Below are positions 38,201 through 43,250 of a stretch of DNA of 64,000 nucleotides, in pieces (within the stretch, counting starts at the first letter, position 1; each line of letters opens with the position of its first letter). Source of the DNA: Corbicula japonica. Lineage: Eukaryota; Mollusca; Bivalvia; Venerida; Cyrenidae. The position numbers were made by a program, and so were the translations under genes. The notes under the pieces were generated by a model. It was not told where the DNA came from, ran no database searches, and was given only the letters and a program-made list of their open reading frames with translations. The stretch lies in the NCBI GenBank assembly GCA_038501625.1, contig JAZAYU010000219.1:248001-312000 (forward strand), in the 5' to 3' direction.

Positions 38201-40581
38201 CTACATGGAAGCAACTTTTGTTCCATATGAAATCAGTGTAGATTAAAATCAGCCTGCACTTCCAGTCATTGTAATCAGGGTCAACACTTGTCACTTTTAG
38301 ATTCATTCAGTTAATTCTGAACATGAAGGGAGCAGTGTAGATCCTGTTCAGACTGCACTGATGTAGAGGCCGATCTGGGTCTTCAATAGTTGGCTACGAG
38401 ATATAATCTTTACCTCATGGAGTTGAGGGTTTATGGTTGATTTTTTTATTCTCGTAAATCAAAATAATTCAATCATTATAATTTGTATAAATGGTGTAAT
38501 GATATTCAGCAAAAATAACAAGGCCCACGATAATAAAACTGAGACTGGAGTATAGTCTCAGATGTGAAGCATCTACTTGGCTGAACCCATAAAGCTGTAT
38601 ATCCTTTCTGCACCCAACCCTGTTTTACGGACAGACGTCCATAACGTATAAGAACCTGCAGAAATTTTGAGCTCTCAAAACCCGACCCTGAATTCTTGTC
38701 GGACAACCGTAACGTACAAATATGTATTCTTTTTTTCAAGATTTTTATACCTGTAACATAAATCTGCGTAAAAAAATTAAAAATTCTGTTTGTAAGCGTA
38801 TGTTTGAATAAAGTATATACGCTTTTGTGACTTTTGTCCATTATAGGTATTCTACCTTTTAAATAAATTTGGAATTTTCAACATGGTTAGAAACCCGATT
38901 AAATAACGGTAAAAAACATTACGGTCTTTTTCAGCAAAAAATGTTGAAATATGCATATCAAGAATAGTTCGTTAAAATACCTAATTTTAACGCTCTGTTA
39001 CGTAATGGGTGAAGCCAAATCGAAAAATCTGGGTTATGGCTGGAAGACTATAACGGAAAATTACGTAAATAAATTAATCTAATTAACTGTCACTAATTTT
39101 TATGCCATTGCAAAAAATGTCATTTTTAAGTAATTACTAGGTAGATACAGGTATTTTTTAAAATAATGAATAACTGTTTTGGAGCAACTTTTTTATTTTG
39201 ACAATGAAAGATGAAGAAACAGCAACACTGTAATTAGATTTTTTTTTCTTAAAATTTGACTTTGATTAAAATACTAATTTTCTTATCAGATTATCTAAGT
39301 CACATGTAAACAATTTCTTACTATATGGTATTTGAGAGAAAATATGCGATGCATTCAAAGGACTTATAGTGTAAAAATACTGATCAATGATTCCGTTTTC
39401 TTCTGAATAGCCACCAAAGTAATGACTTTTTAATAAAAAGAAATACAAATCCACAGGTCTTCAACGAAAAAACAGTGTCAGGTTTTGGAAAGCGATTTTT
39501 TTTATACATTTAAATACGTTTTGGGCTTCCTCCAGTAAATCAGGGCCAGGTTTTGAGAAGTCAAAATTTTGTCACGTTTAAATACGTTATAGTCTGGAAA
39601 GGATATATCCAAGTATATATTATGGGCCTTTGTTGTTTTTTTTCTGCAAGTGTATCACTGAATTTTGGTAGCACAATTTCACTACTATTATCATGTCCAG
39701 CAAAGCAAGTTTTCTCTTTATGTTTTAAACTCAGTGTTGATAGGCAAACCAAAGGTCCAAGGTCTTAGTCAAGAGAAGGAAAATGGTCTACAGATCAATG
39801 GATTACTAGTGATAAGAGGTTGCTGGCCAAAGCATCGCCACCAGTGAGGTTTCCTTGCTGCATTCACAGCGGGCTGTTATTTCACCAGGTAAGCTATTGT
39901 CATGAAAGTGCTTCTTTCGTGTTCAGAAAACAAAAATACCTTCAGATCACCTTCAAGTACTGACTGCCTTCTGATTTCATTAACCCCTTTTACTATGAAA
40001 GATAATCATATTATTGCATATAAAACAGTATAGTTACAGCTAACCAAGAAAGTAATTAGATTCTAAAAATTATAATCTAGTTGAATTTAGATGAAGAGAG
40101 ACTGGAAATTGAAAATATCTATATTTTAAACAGTCAAAACTGATTTGTTACTGTTTATTCTAGTACAACAATATTGTTTTGAGAAACTGGCAAGTGAAGT
40201 CAATTCTGGACCACTATATTTTCAATGCCACTTTTCTGAACTGTAACAACTAGCAGAAAATTTTGGAAACAGGAGATGGCAGGATTGCCTTAACGTACAT
40301 AGACGTACATAGAAACGATCAAAGACTGAAAAGAAGCCAAAACAATTTTATACCTGTTTCCATTCTAATTCTGAGACACACATGCGTACTGCATCTAAAT
40401 TCCCTCGTGCATGAGACAAATCTACTGTAACCATGTACTTTGGAACTGGTTTTATGTCTGCCAAGATTCTCATCTTCTCACGTTTTATTTCTGCAACCTT
40501 TTTCTCTCGAAAAGTTAGCTCTCTTCGAAAGTCATGTCCTTTAAAAATCTCGATGTTTCTTTTCACTTTTGAGGCACTCAT
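4824..40581 (-). CDS. TTLL11: Tubulin polyglutamylase TTLL11-like, 8-exon gene
   Basis: Exons in transcript order: 40581-40354, 35139-35037, 33339-32639, 28389-28175, 13121-12204, 10948-10850, 7991-7888, 5233-4824. All junctions are GT-AG and every phase fits, giving 2778 nt (925 aa plus stop). TTLL enzymes ligate glutamate chains onto tubulin C-terminal tails using ATP. Visible in the protein: the ATP-grasp/TTL core at about 60-415 with FIIKPDTGSQGEG (residues 170-182, K173 for ATP), FKFDLRVY, MHLTNYSLNK and LLEINASPS (E362/N364, with D349, are the expected Mg ligands). The C-terminal region contains LGPTGFRTF, VDILYID-like and CEYHL-like blocks. The order of these C-terminal blocks matches my recollection of vertebrate TTLL11 (about 800 aa) rather than TTLL6/13. 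The start is the first ATG of exon 1; an in-frame stop lies upstream. Subfamily is inferred, not searched. Confidence 0.93.
5360..6144. other. TTLL11 intron 7 (exon 8 side): nothing recognised
   Basis: A/T-rich intronic sequence without repeats or coding features that I can support. A partial family A hairpin lies at 5265-5358, just before this stretch and within about 35 bases of exon 8. Confidence 0.55.
6145..6588. mobile_element. Two adjacent family A MITEs
   Basis: A diverged copy (about 6145-6355) abuts a better preserved one (about 6356-6588, CTTTCCTCCATAGATACACC to TATATGGAGGAAAGG). The junction is at about 6355. Confidence 0.75.
6745..7098. mobile_element. Family A MITE with nested family B
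   Basis: TTAA at 6741-6744 on the left. Family B (6768-6904) lies immediately after the left terminal repeat. The right end GGAGTAAAAAGATTG is decayed. Confidence 0.78.
6768..6904. repeat. Family B foldback, near-perfect palindrome
   Basis: About 65-bp arms (AAGGTTATAAAACTGAGATT ... inverse) meet at GGCGACTTGTTGCC. The ORF fragment RLETSLKSQASDWLKW seen at several places comes from this repeat. Confidence 0.9.
7180..7365. mobile_element. TA-flanked MITE with ATAAGCCGCA repeats
   Basis: Inverted ends TACCGTTATTGTTCGAATAT and TATTCAAACAATGACGGTA enclose several direct copies of TATAAGCCGCA (7197, 7217, 7303 and the inverted 7338), an iterated subterminal motif. About 185 bp, no coding capacity. 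Superfamily uncertain, possibly Tc1-mariner from the TA. Confidence 0.75.
7587..7818. mobile_element. Family A MITE with duplicated flank
   Basis: Full two-hairpin structure; TTAA at 7819-7822. A longer flanking repeat, TTAGCAGGATAATGTGGTTA, is present on the left (about 7568) and nearly repeated on the right (about 7829), so the locus was also tandemly duplicated. Confidence 0.78.
7888..7991 (-). CDS. TTLL11: TTLL11-like exon 7
   Basis: This 104-nt exon was found by frame search between exons 6 and 8. It encodes KCRLNKKGLTNATIDILFID then MQRKWEHVNPERTTG, matching the C-K-L ... VDILYIDITRRW block of vertebrate TTLL11. The acceptor is a long T-tract followed by TTTAG and the donor is ACGG/GTAAAC. 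The phase (1 base in, 1 base out) closes the reading frame exactly between its neighbours. Confidence 0.9.
8245..9315. repeat. 1.07-kb interspersed repeat with about five 165-bp tandem units
   Basis: Starts GGACCCTGGGTCGCTCACCT and ends CAAAAGCTCACC...GGTGAGCTAAAAATG, so GGTGAGC/GCTCACC is inverted at the ends. Inside, units repeat TCTAGGCCTTGTGGTTT, AGAGAAGAAGATTTTTAAAG and GGGGCGGGGCCA at about 8410, 8570, 8735, 8905 and 9063. I recall similar sequences as common in molluscs; class not certain. Confidence 0.8.
9396..9600. mobile_element. Family A MITE
   Basis: TTAA at 9392-9395. The second hairpin has lost part of its loop (CCTGATCTGATCTGG). Confidence 0.8.
9722..9920. mobile_element. Family A MITE, TTAA on both sides
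   Basis: TTAA 9718-9721 and 9921-9924. Hairpin 2 is truncated after GACAGCACACATG. Confidence 0.85.
9968..10188. mobile_element. Family A MITE, TTAA on both sides
   Basis: TTAA 9964-9967 and 10189-10192. Ends CCCGTTCCTCCATAGACAC and TATTTGGAGGAAAGGA. Only about 40 bp separate it from the previous copy. Confidence 0.87.
10334..10477. repeat. Family B foldback element
   Basis: GGAGGTTATAAAACTGAG to CTCAGTTTTATAACCTTGG, with a small duplication CAGCCAATCAGCCAATCAG in one arm. Confidence 0.9.
10480..11050. other. Intronic sequence around TTLL11 exon 6
   Basis: Apart from exon 6 (10850-10948) nothing is recognised; AGGGCTCTCAGTAGAGG and CTAGTGAGAGCCCT (10581, 10759) form an inverted pair, possibly an old MITE end. 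Confidence 0.5.
10850..10948 (-). CDS. TTLL11: TTLL11-like exon 6
   Basis: This 99-nt exon encodes MRIYEKLADIFIVALG then LRLGPTGFRTFAR. The LGPTGFRTF motif is shared with the C-terminal region of vertebrate TTLL11. The acceptor is TTTTATAG and the donor GCAAG/GTATGT. It enters after two bases and leaves two bases, matching exon 7. Confidence 0.92.
11056..11274. mobile_element. Family A MITE
   Basis: TTAA 11052-11055 left, TTTA 11275-11278 right. Part of hairpin 1 is deleted. Confidence 0.8.
11410..11535. repeat. Family B foldback, diverged
   Basis: AAGCGAGACTGGAAACCAGT and CTTGAGATTTGAGACTGGTC arms remain; ends decayed. Confidence 0.7.
11750..12203. repeat. 38/76-bp tandem array that includes the exon 5 splice donor
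   Basis: On the plus strand, units of TTACCTGTCATATTTGACAT-type alternate with TTACCTGCTATATTTGAAAT-type, 38 bp each, forming a 76-bp pair. The unit nearest the exon contains the genuine TTLL11 exon 5 donor. Six or more downstream units keep CAG/GTAATGC in the minus orientation. Confidence 0.9.
12204..13121 (-). CDS. TTLL11: TTLL11-like exon 5, long charged linker
   Basis: This 918-nt exon (residues 417-721) fits the phases of exons 4 and 6. It starts with a strongly basic stretch (QKRRRARQEKRRKK then EEEKKRREKE), likely helical and possibly a microtubule-binding patch. It continues as a low-complexity linker rich in Asn, Asp, Glu and Ser, with a GDDDDD run encoded by a CAT-type triplet repeat. 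It ends CLKQLYPE, which resembles the LKQVFPK block of vertebrate TTLL11. Vertebrate proteins have only about 60 residues here, from memory. The donor GACAG/GTAATG lies at the edge of a tandem array. Confidence 0.9.
13158..13385. mobile_element. Family A MITE, decayed
   Basis: TTAA at 13154-13157, left end CCTTTAACTCCAT. It lies only about 35 bases from TTLL11 exon 5 (acceptor side). Right end unclear. Confidence 0.65.
13594..13708. repeat. Family B foldback inside family A
   Basis: GAAGGTTATAAAGCTGAG to AGTTTTATAACCTTGGG; one arm partly deleted around GGCTACCAGAGATTTGGG. Confidence 0.88.
13775..14008. mobile_element. Best-preserved family A MITE (234 bp), inserted in another family A
   Basis: Ends CCCTTTCCTGTATAGATACG and GTGTGTCTATACAGGAAAGGG, bounded by TTAA at 13771-13774 and 14009-14012. 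Hairpin 1 GCGACCAGTGTAGATCCAGA pairs with TCAGGATCTGCACTGGTCGC; hairpin 2 GCGAACAGTTTAGATCCTGA pairs with CTGGATCTAAACTGTTCGC. Use as family reference. Confidence 0.93.
14503..14745. mobile_element. Family A MITE
   Basis: TTAA 14499-14502 left. Both hairpins recognisable; right end degraded after GGGATAACAAAG. Confidence 0.72.
14974..16055. mobile_element. hAT-like non-autonomous transposon, 1082 bp
   Basis: Inverted ends TAGGGATGGGAACGG and CCGTTCCCATCCCTA are flanked by an exact 8-bp duplication ATATTTAT (14966-14973 and 16056-16063), the hallmark of hAT insertion. Subterminal GGATA/TATCCG repeats (GGTTATCCGGATAACCG) form further short palindromes that could bind transposase. No transposase ORF. 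It lies in intron 4 of the TTLL11-like gene. Confidence 0.92.
16145..16630. repeat. About 27-bp minisatellite inside a family B-like foldback
   Basis: About 14 units of TTGGTCAGTTTTAAGCCTGT plus ACTTGA lie between a left arm (CCAAGATCATAAAATGAGAC) and a right arm (GCTTGAGATTGGAGACTGGT) of family B type. Confidence 0.82.
16640..17099. other. Intron 4: nothing recognised
   Basis: A/T-rich sequence; a possible family A left end at 17000 (TTTTAACCCATTACTCC) is too decayed to extend. Confidence 0.5.
17100..18042. mobile_element. pogo/Tigger-like MITE, 943 bp
   Basis: Inverted ends CAGTCCAGTCGTGATTT and AAATCACGACTGGACTG are flanked by TA on both sides, as in Tc1-mariner/pogo elements. Many internal copies of GCGATTTTACAAAT/GCGATTTAACGAA-like repeats sit near both ends. 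The small ORF near 17933 is not a gene. In TTLL11 intron 4. Confidence 0.88.
18294..19275 (+). pseudogene. LINE 3' fragment, reverse transcriptase C-terminus
   Basis: An ORF of about 106 codons reads RYDHITPVLKELHWLPVQYR, then THTYKALNGKSPEYM and YGDRRFEYAASKLWNYLP. This is the well-known end of CR1/L2/Jockey-type RT polyproteins. It is truncated at the 5' side, stops at VRD and is interrupted by a foldback MITE. The 3' end GGGCGTTATATAAGTTTGG then short AAT repeats matches the CR1/L2-style 3' terminus. Dead copy. Confidence 0.85.
18664..18829. mobile_element. Perfect foldback MITE, 166 bp, inside the LINE fragment
   Basis: Arms of about 70 bp starting CACAGGTGTCCGTATC pair almost perfectly around a (TA)n centre. 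TTTCAAAC is duplicated exactly on both sides (18656-18663 and 18830-18837), an 8-bp hAT-type duplication. It interrupts the LINE 3' sequence just after the RT remnant. Confidence 0.9.
19353..19552. mobile_element. Family A MITE
   Basis: TTAA 19349-19352 and 19553-19556. Hairpin 1 is shortened and hairpin 2 carries a small insertion. Confidence 0.78.
19557..20515. other. Intron 4: nothing recognised
   Basis: Includes scattered short ORFs without similarity and a repeated AGATTCTCATCCGG/GGGATGAGAATCT pair (19793, 20193) that may bracket an old 410-bp element. Confidence 0.5.
20520..20711. mobile_element. Family A MITE, TTAA on both sides
   Basis: TTAA 20516-20519 and 20712-20715. Clean CCCTTTCCTCCATACATACG end. 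About 30 bp of hairpin 1 is missing. Confidence 0.88.
21118..21252. repeat. 30-bp tandem repeat, 4 units
   Basis: TTACTCTAAGGAATGTATAG plus GTTATTTCCC repeated from 21121, the last two units nearly identical. Confidence 0.9.
21699..22270. mobile_element. Family A MITE split by another palindromic repeat
   Basis: The left end TTAACCCTTTACTC at 21695 and the hairpins at 22118-22250 are separated by about 400 bp. That insert has inverted GTTTTTACCAGTG/CACTGGTAAAAAC arms and internal CACTGTTTGAAAACAGTG-type palindromes. Confidence 0.65.
22440..23695 (+). repeat. 142-bp tandem units plus 3' tail of an interspersed repeat
   Basis: Six units share TCTATTTTTAGTAACAGTGA followed by CCTTGAC (22579, 22720, 22862, 23003, 23146, 23291). 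They are followed by GACCGACCGACC microsatellite and a tail GCCTCCCACTTTGTGGGGGC. The tail also occurs at 395-440 plus 683-835, where family A interrupts it. Confidence 0.8.
23875..24050. mobile_element. Family A MITE, partial
   Basis: Hairpin halves CAGCCAGCACATCTATGCC and CAAACAGTGTAGATCCTAAT are visible; the left part is missing or rearranged (23700-23870). Confidence 0.65.
24288..24456. repeat. Family B-like foldback, diverged subfamily
   Basis: GGGCCCAAGATTACAAGACT and CAGTATCAGTTTTATAATC ends, with internal direct repeats AAACTGACCAATCACAAG. Confidence 0.65.
24556..24977. mobile_element. Family A MITE with nested pogo-like MITE
   Basis: TTAA at 24978-24981. The central spacer is interrupted at 24700-24877. 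Hairpin 1 has a tandem duplication of GTGTAGATCTAGATC. Confidence 0.72.
24700..24877. mobile_element. pogo-like MITE, 178 bp, nested in a family A copy
   Basis: Ends CAGTAAAACCCCTTATTA and TAATGGGGTTTCACTG lie between TA dinucleotides. The flanks GAAATAACCTAAT and TCTTAAAAGTGAC are the two sides of the central spacer of a family A element, so this insertion is younger than that copy. Confidence 0.88.
25078..25900. mobile_element. pogo-like MITE, 823 bp, with CGCTATATCGCGG ends
   Basis: Left end CAGAGGGGCTCCGCTATATC and right end GATATAGCGGAGCTCTACTG are bounded by TA. The interior is non-coding and A/T-rich. Confidence 0.87.
25917..26798. mobile_element. Family A MITE split by family G copy 1
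   Basis: Left end TACCCTTTACTCCATGAGG before the 620-bp insert. After it, GGGCAAACAGTGTAGATTC and the remaining hairpins end near GTATCCATGGAATAAGC. Confidence 0.68.
25945..26570 (+). mobile_element. 620-bp composite MITE (family G), copy 1
   Basis: A palindrome of about 125 bp (ATTTGGTTTCTTG ... CAAGAAACCAAAT, with TATTGCCGGTC arms) is followed by a segment bounded by TTATTATACTGCAAAG and CTTTGCAGTATAATAA. It sits within a family A copy (remnants at 25917-25940 and 26575-26800). In TTLL11 intron 4. Confidence 0.85.
26800..27282. other. Intron 4: nothing recognised
   Basis: No repeat family or coding signal that I can support. Confidence 0.5.
27287..27501. mobile_element. Family A MITE, well preserved
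   Basis: TTAA 27283-27286 and 27502-27505. Ends CCCTTTCCTGGATATATACG and GTATATCTGTACAGGAAAGGG. Very similar to the 13.8-kb copy. Confidence 0.9.
27620..28030. mobile_element. Cluster of partial family A MITEs
   Basis: Three or so half-copies (27620-27770, 27785-27930, 27940-28026) with GTGTAGATCCTGATCAGA and CCAATCTGGATCTACAC arms, ending GGAGCAAAGGGTTAA. They lie within about 150 bp of TTLL11 exon 4, downstream in the transcript. Confidence 0.65.
28175..28389 (-). CDS. TTLL11: TTLL11-like exon 4, catalytic metal-binding block
   Basis: This 215-nt exon opens ILGFDILL and includes LKPMLLEINASPSLR, the last active-site element of TTL ligases (D349, E362 and N364 are the expected Mg ligands). 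SPGVVDYVPS and DEEVKIPLIRDTL follow, close to TTLL11. The acceptor is TTTTCAG, the donor AG/GTGAGT, leaving two bases (ag) that join exon 5 as Ser416. Inverted copies of a 620-bp element lie on both sides of this exon. Confidence 0.95.
28419..28657. mobile_element. Family A MITE next to exon 4 acceptor
   Basis: TTAA 28415-28418 and 28658-28661. It begins 30 bases upstream (in transcript sense) of the TTLL11 exon 4 acceptor, so it probably covers the branch-point region. Confidence 0.82.
28680..29420. mobile_element. Partial family A fragments
   Basis: Fragments at 28695-28815 and 29215-29360 show CCAGTGTAGACC...CAGATCAGCC arms and GCGAACAGTAAAGATCCTG. The interval 28820-29200 has no feature I recognise. 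Confidence 0.5.
29437..30060 (-). mobile_element. 620-bp composite MITE (family G), copy 2, inverted
   Basis: Same components as copy 1 in the reverse order and orientation, highly similar throughout (shared AAAATGGCGGAC, ATATCCGTATTTACGGAT and TGTGAGGATATATTGCCGG). It lies in TTLL11 intron 3, so the pair encloses exon 4. The 74-codon ORF near 29777 is in this repeat. Confidence 0.85.
30145..30834. other. Intron 3: nothing recognised
   Basis: A/T-rich, with a partial family A right end just before it (30075-30143). Confidence 0.5.
30835..31064. mobile_element. Family A MITE
   Basis: TTAA 31065-31068 on the right after GGAGTAAAGGG. Both hairpins are present with decay; left end not clear. 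Confidence 0.7.
31094..31325. mobile_element. MITE with CAGACATCCCG ends, 5-bp duplication
   Basis: CAGACATCCCGAAAGTTG and CAACTTTCGGGAAGTCTG are inverted ends, with CATTT directly outside each. The interior repeats CAGAC/GTCTG (TCAGACCGAATGTCAGAC, TTGGTCAGACAGA), likely transposase-binding iterons. Superfamily not assigned. Confidence 0.75.
31423..31594. repeat. 86-bp tandem duplication
   Basis: TATTTATTACTAAAATACAA through TTCTTGTTTTGTAATG occurs twice, with about three differences. TTLL11 intron 3. Confidence 0.9.
31595..32431. other. Intron 3: old low-copy sequence
   Basis: Contains two AAAGTTATAGCCA motifs about 145 bp apart (32145, 32300), similar in style to the 142-bp units at 22.5 kb. 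Otherwise no feature. Confidence 0.45.
32432..32572. mobile_element. pogo-like MITE, 141 bp
   Basis: Ends CAGTGAAACCACATG and AGACAGGTTTGACTG lie between TA dinucleotides, with an inner inverted CACCTGTCTT/CTAAAGACAGG pair. It is a few tens of bases 3' of TTLL11 exon 3, in intron 3. Confidence 0.75.
32639..33339 (-). CDS. TTLL11: TTLL11-like exon 3, ATP-grasp core
   Basis: This is the largest core exon (701 nt, residues 111-344). It carries FYPRTWYLPE, the ATP-binding lysine motif FIIKPD followed by the glycine loop TGSQGEG, CQEYLGDVFTIDKFKFDLRVY, GLARFSTVPY and MHLTNYSLN, all diagnostic of TTL-family ligases. The acceptor is CATGTAG/GT and the donor TTTTCAG/GTAATT, phase 0. The few residues after the donor (VILLVRS) are intronic read-through. 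Confidence 0.96.
33340..35036. other. TTLL11 intron 2: no gene
   Basis: Contains a CTGT-rich microsatellite (33985-34040) and a stretch at 33725-33780 (CCTGACGAAGACTTATATGT then CGAGACGCG) reminiscent of retroelement 3' ends but too short to classify. Confidence 0.5.
35037..35139 (-). CDS. TTLL11: TTLL11-like exon 2
   Basis: This 103-nt exon runs from a TTTCAG acceptor to a GG/GTAAGA donor. It encodes YPFGRKDQNCDIHW ... GGKVNKFPG, the conserved pre-core block of TTLL11 (PFGR, IxWHG, VNKFPGM in vertebrates). It enters in phase 0 and leaves one base (g), which completes Gly111 with exon 3. It is too short to stand out as an ORF and was confirmed by phase. Confidence 0.92.
35184..35333. repeat. 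Family B foldback beside exon 2
   Basis: GTGCCCAAGATCATAAAACT and AGTTTTAAAATCTTGGGCC ends. It starts about 45 bases upstream (transcript sense) of the TTLL11 exon 2 acceptor. Confidence 0.85.
35452..35885. repeat. 25-27 bp minisatellite, about 17 units, TTLL11 intron 1
   Basis: Units of TTCTATCTGGAGAGAAAGCA plus a variable A-run. The A-run length changes the frame, and a 68-codon ORF (FYLERKQK/SIWRESKK) results. Not a gene. Confidence 0.92.
35908..36121. mobile_element. Family A MITE directly after a minisatellite
   Basis: ATAA 35904-35907 and TTAA 36122-36125; ends CCCTTTCCTCCAGCTATAC and GTATATATGGAGAAAAGGG. Confidence 0.8.
36131..36264. repeat. Family B foldback
   Basis: GAAGGTTATAAAGCTGAG to TTTTATAACCTTGGGCAC, loop GATTGGCTGATTTCAGCC. 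Confidence 0.9.
36265..37547. other. TTLL11 intron 1: nothing recognised
   Basis: 1.3 kb of A/T-rich sequence, the longest repeat-poor stretch on the TTLL11 side. Confidence 0.5.
37552..37880. mobile_element. Family A MITE with nested family B
   Basis: TTAA 37548-37551. Family B (37606-37746) splits hairpin 1 between GAACAGT and AGATCCAGA. The right terminal repeat is missing. Confidence 0.78.
37606..37746. repeat. Family B foldback, near-perfect
   Basis: GGAGGTTATAAAACTGAG to TTTTATAACCTTGGGCAC, centre GGCGACCAGTCGCC. Inside a family A copy. Confidence 0.9.
38192..38431. mobile_element. Family A MITE, decayed
   Basis: GAACCCTTTACTACATGGA left end and CTCATGGAGTTGAGGG right end; hairpin 2 GAGCAGTGTAGATCCTG still readable. 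The last clear copy on the TTLL11 side. Confidence 0.68.
38518..38592. repeat. Family B half-element
   Basis: Only the left arm remains (GATAATAAAACTGAGACTGG ... GCATCTACTTGGCTGA). Confidence 0.65.
38593..40353. other. TTLL11 intron 1, near exon 1: nothing recognised
   Basis: No MITE family from the rest of the window appears here. Two segments with CAGGTTTTG...AAATACGTT (39479, 39548) look like a diverged direct duplication. Confidence 0.5.
40354..40581 (-). CDS. TTLL11: TTLL11-like exon 1 (first coding exon)
   Basis: This exon encodes residues 1-76: a basic N-terminus, then a segment ending in DLSHARGNLDAVRMCVSEL, which fits the start of the TTL domain in TTLL11 (a V-D-x-S-x-A-x-x-x-x-D-A motif). 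It ends in CAG before GTATAA, phase 0. The chosen ATG at 40581 is the first methionine after an in-frame TGA about 80 bases upstream. An untranslated first exon further upstream is possible. Confidence 0.85.
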
Positions 40582-41292
40582 TTTTCTTTTAGCTTCAGAT
40601 GTGACAATGAATAAATTAGAAAAACATGTAACTGTATTCAGATATCAATCCTTTTTGCATTGCAATGCCCAAACCAGTATACTGAAGTAGTTAGGACAAA
40701 CTTGGAACTATTGTCGTCTCATTATATCAATAGATAAGTTGCGCAAAAGCCAACTTCATTCATTTTGATAATGACTGCGAAGTCACAGAGCCTTAAATTA
40801 GTTAGGTTGATAGACTTGCCAATTAGATGTGTGACAACACTTCGGAACAAACACATAATTAAGTATTATCCAAAATCTGTCGCCATTTGTTTTTTAACAA
40901 GTTCATTTTGAAACAAACAGTTCATAAATGTTTTAATTGGAAGCGTTGTCCGTCCGCCATTCTTCGCAACATGTCAACAAATAAAGCGCCACCTTACGGA
41001 TTAATTTTCGATAAAAGCTTGAGTAATCGGACTTAGCTCACAGTAGACTACCTCAATGTCACTCATAACACGCCTTTGTTAATACTAAATAAAATCCAAA
41101 CAATTAAAAAAAACTTTGCCTTTTTTCATTTGGGGTAAAACTCTGATGATTGAGATTATGATAAATGGCAGTGAAGCAGCCCGAAAAAACTACATGGCCG
41201 AAAAGCAAAATGCAATGCACCATAGGCTTGTATATACGTCAGAAATGACAGAAGCTATACATGTGTTAAACTAAGGAAGGCGCATATCTTAC

Positions 41293-41340
41293 CTTTTTAT
41301 TTACAAGTGCAGTTTCAAGAGGTGTATGTGCCTTTGTTAA
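41293..41340 (-). other. Possible 5' untranslated exon of the TTLL11-like gene
   Basis: A 48-nt stretch lies between a good polypyrimidine tract with TTTCAG and an AAAAAG/GTAAGA donor, about 700 bases upstream of the TTLL11 start codon on the same strand. Spliced to an acceptor just before the exon 1 ATG (TGAAG/CT), it would give a short 5' leader. It is open in one frame only, and that frame does not join to exon 1 coding. It could equally be a chance pair of splice sites. Confidence 0.25.
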
Positions 41341-41636
41341 CTGAAATATTGAAAAAAAAATTTTACTGTTAATCTACCGTTCATGGGATAAATATTTCTG
41401 TTGATATATTTTAAATTTCTATGCAGACTTACATAGTGATGAAGTCGTATATATGTTTAAAGATGAAATTCTTGTAACTGTAGGCTAATGTTTTTGTTGT
41501 TGGTTTTTTGCCAATAAGAAGGCATGTCAAAAAGTTAAATAGGTATAAAAGGATCAGCCACATCATAATCATCGACAGAAAACACAACATCCTCACATGC
41601 ACATTCAGAGAAAGAGGAGAGGACAAGAGCTCACGA

Positions 41637-42175
41637 GTTAATTCATTGATTAAAAGATATTCAAAACAATAAACAAAAAAGTGAAATCGAAGAGTTGTCA
41701 CCTTGGAAATGGCACGTTTTGGACAGCACCGAACAAAAATACAAAGAAAAACAGGATCAAAACACAACGAAAAATCACAGCAGCATTTCAAGCATTCTGG
41801 ACACCCTAAATCATTAAAGCATTTAAACCCAGTACTCGTATTGTTTTCAATATCTTTGCTATACACACTTCATATTTTTAGACAACAAATTACCTTGTGA
41901 GAAAGTTGCTTACAAATCCTAGAGTTTTATTTTTCAACTTTAAGGAGAGGCAAAATGTACACAAAATATAGAATCACTGATATACAAAACGTTTCATTAA
42001 TTGATTAATTTCAAAAAGATATTCAAAACAATCAACAAAAAATGAAATCGAAGGTTTGTCATATTGGAAATGTCAAGTTTTGGTCAACACCGACTAAAAT
42101 ACAAAGGAAAAAGTGGATCAAACCACAACGCAAAATCACAGCAGCATTGCAAGCATTCTGGACACCCTATACAAA
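41637..42175. repeat. 180-bp direct duplication in the intergenic region
   Basis: 41637-41815 and 41997-42172 share AAAGATATTCAAAACAATAA, AAAATACAAAG and CATTCTGGACACCCTA with moderate divergence. Short ORFs in both copies are derived from this repeat. Confidence 0.85.
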
Positions 42176-42639
42176 ACGTTTCTATTCAACCTTTACAAAC
42201 ATTCTTTATAGCAAAGCATCTTGGCCAATTGAAATCAGACCAGAACAAAATGCCAGGTTTTTACCAATGTCTCATATTTCTCAGAAACAAGCAAAACATG
42301 ATTTTTTTTATTCTTTTTATTTAAAATGTTGAATAATCTACATTAAATGCGCTTGATTTTTTTGTCATATTTAAAATGTTTAAATTTTGCCATGTTTTGG
42401 ATTTGTGTCTTAAATAACAGCTTAGAATCAGGTAATTTTTGTTAATTCTATTAGTAGTAGTAGTAAAATAATGTCTTGTACACATATCAGAGCAAAAATG
42501 CTAGAAAGTTTAATTTAATGCTTGTTTGTACGATTTGAGGTGAAAGTCATTAACAACCTATATAAAATATAAAAAATGGCATTGTAAACATAGACATAAT
42601 TATCTAAAACGAGCATGGTGACATACGTTTGAACACATA

Positions 42640-43250
42640 AGTCCCAAACGACGGCGTGCATATGGCGGTGAACATAGAACCTTCAATACGGTATTTTCGG
42701 ATTTATACCTTTTCATGTTTAGCTACCAATGGTCTCCAGATAAAATAATTGGTTTGCCCTAAAAGAGAAAACAGTGGGCGGAACTAAACAAAAAAAGTTT
42801 TGGCAGGGGATCTGAGAATATAAATCCTGCGTATCACAGAGAACGCTATTTAAAAAAAGCAGAAAGTTTATCATTGGGGTGATTGAACAATACCGATAAC
42901 GTTTTGGCCTGGTATTGAAAACAATTATCTTAAATAAGCCAGTTAAAACAAAAGTAAGTTTGGGTGTACTATTAACATAAATACTCATCTTGCTCAACGG
43001 CCTTCAATGGACTTAACTGATACTTAACAGTACAAATTTAATGTAAGGGGAGACTTACTAAAGCCGCCACACGACACAAACAACGCTTTGTGATATTTAA
43101 ATAGACAAAAAGGGAACTTTTAAAGCCAAAGAACACGAAAAATATGAAAAAAACAACAACTGCAGGCTCGGTTTGATTAAGTCTGATCAATCGAAAATCG
43201 AAATCGCATGAATGTAGGACTAACGATAATATCAAAAGAAAACCACGGGT
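42640..43250. repeat. Interspersed repeat family H, copy 1
   Basis: GGCGGTGAACATAGAACCTT, AATTGGTTTGCCCTAAAAG and GTGGGCGGAACT recur at 61140-61260. The part with TGTGATATTTAAATAGAC and CTGCAGGCTCGGTTTGAT recurs in part near 50.65 kb (inverted) and 61.78 kb. Confidence 0.7.

Noticed and set aside
41429..41866. 145-codon minus-strand ORF between the genes
   Set aside because: No recognisable domain, Leu/Phe/Cys-rich random look, and it overlaps the antisense of a duplicated repeat.
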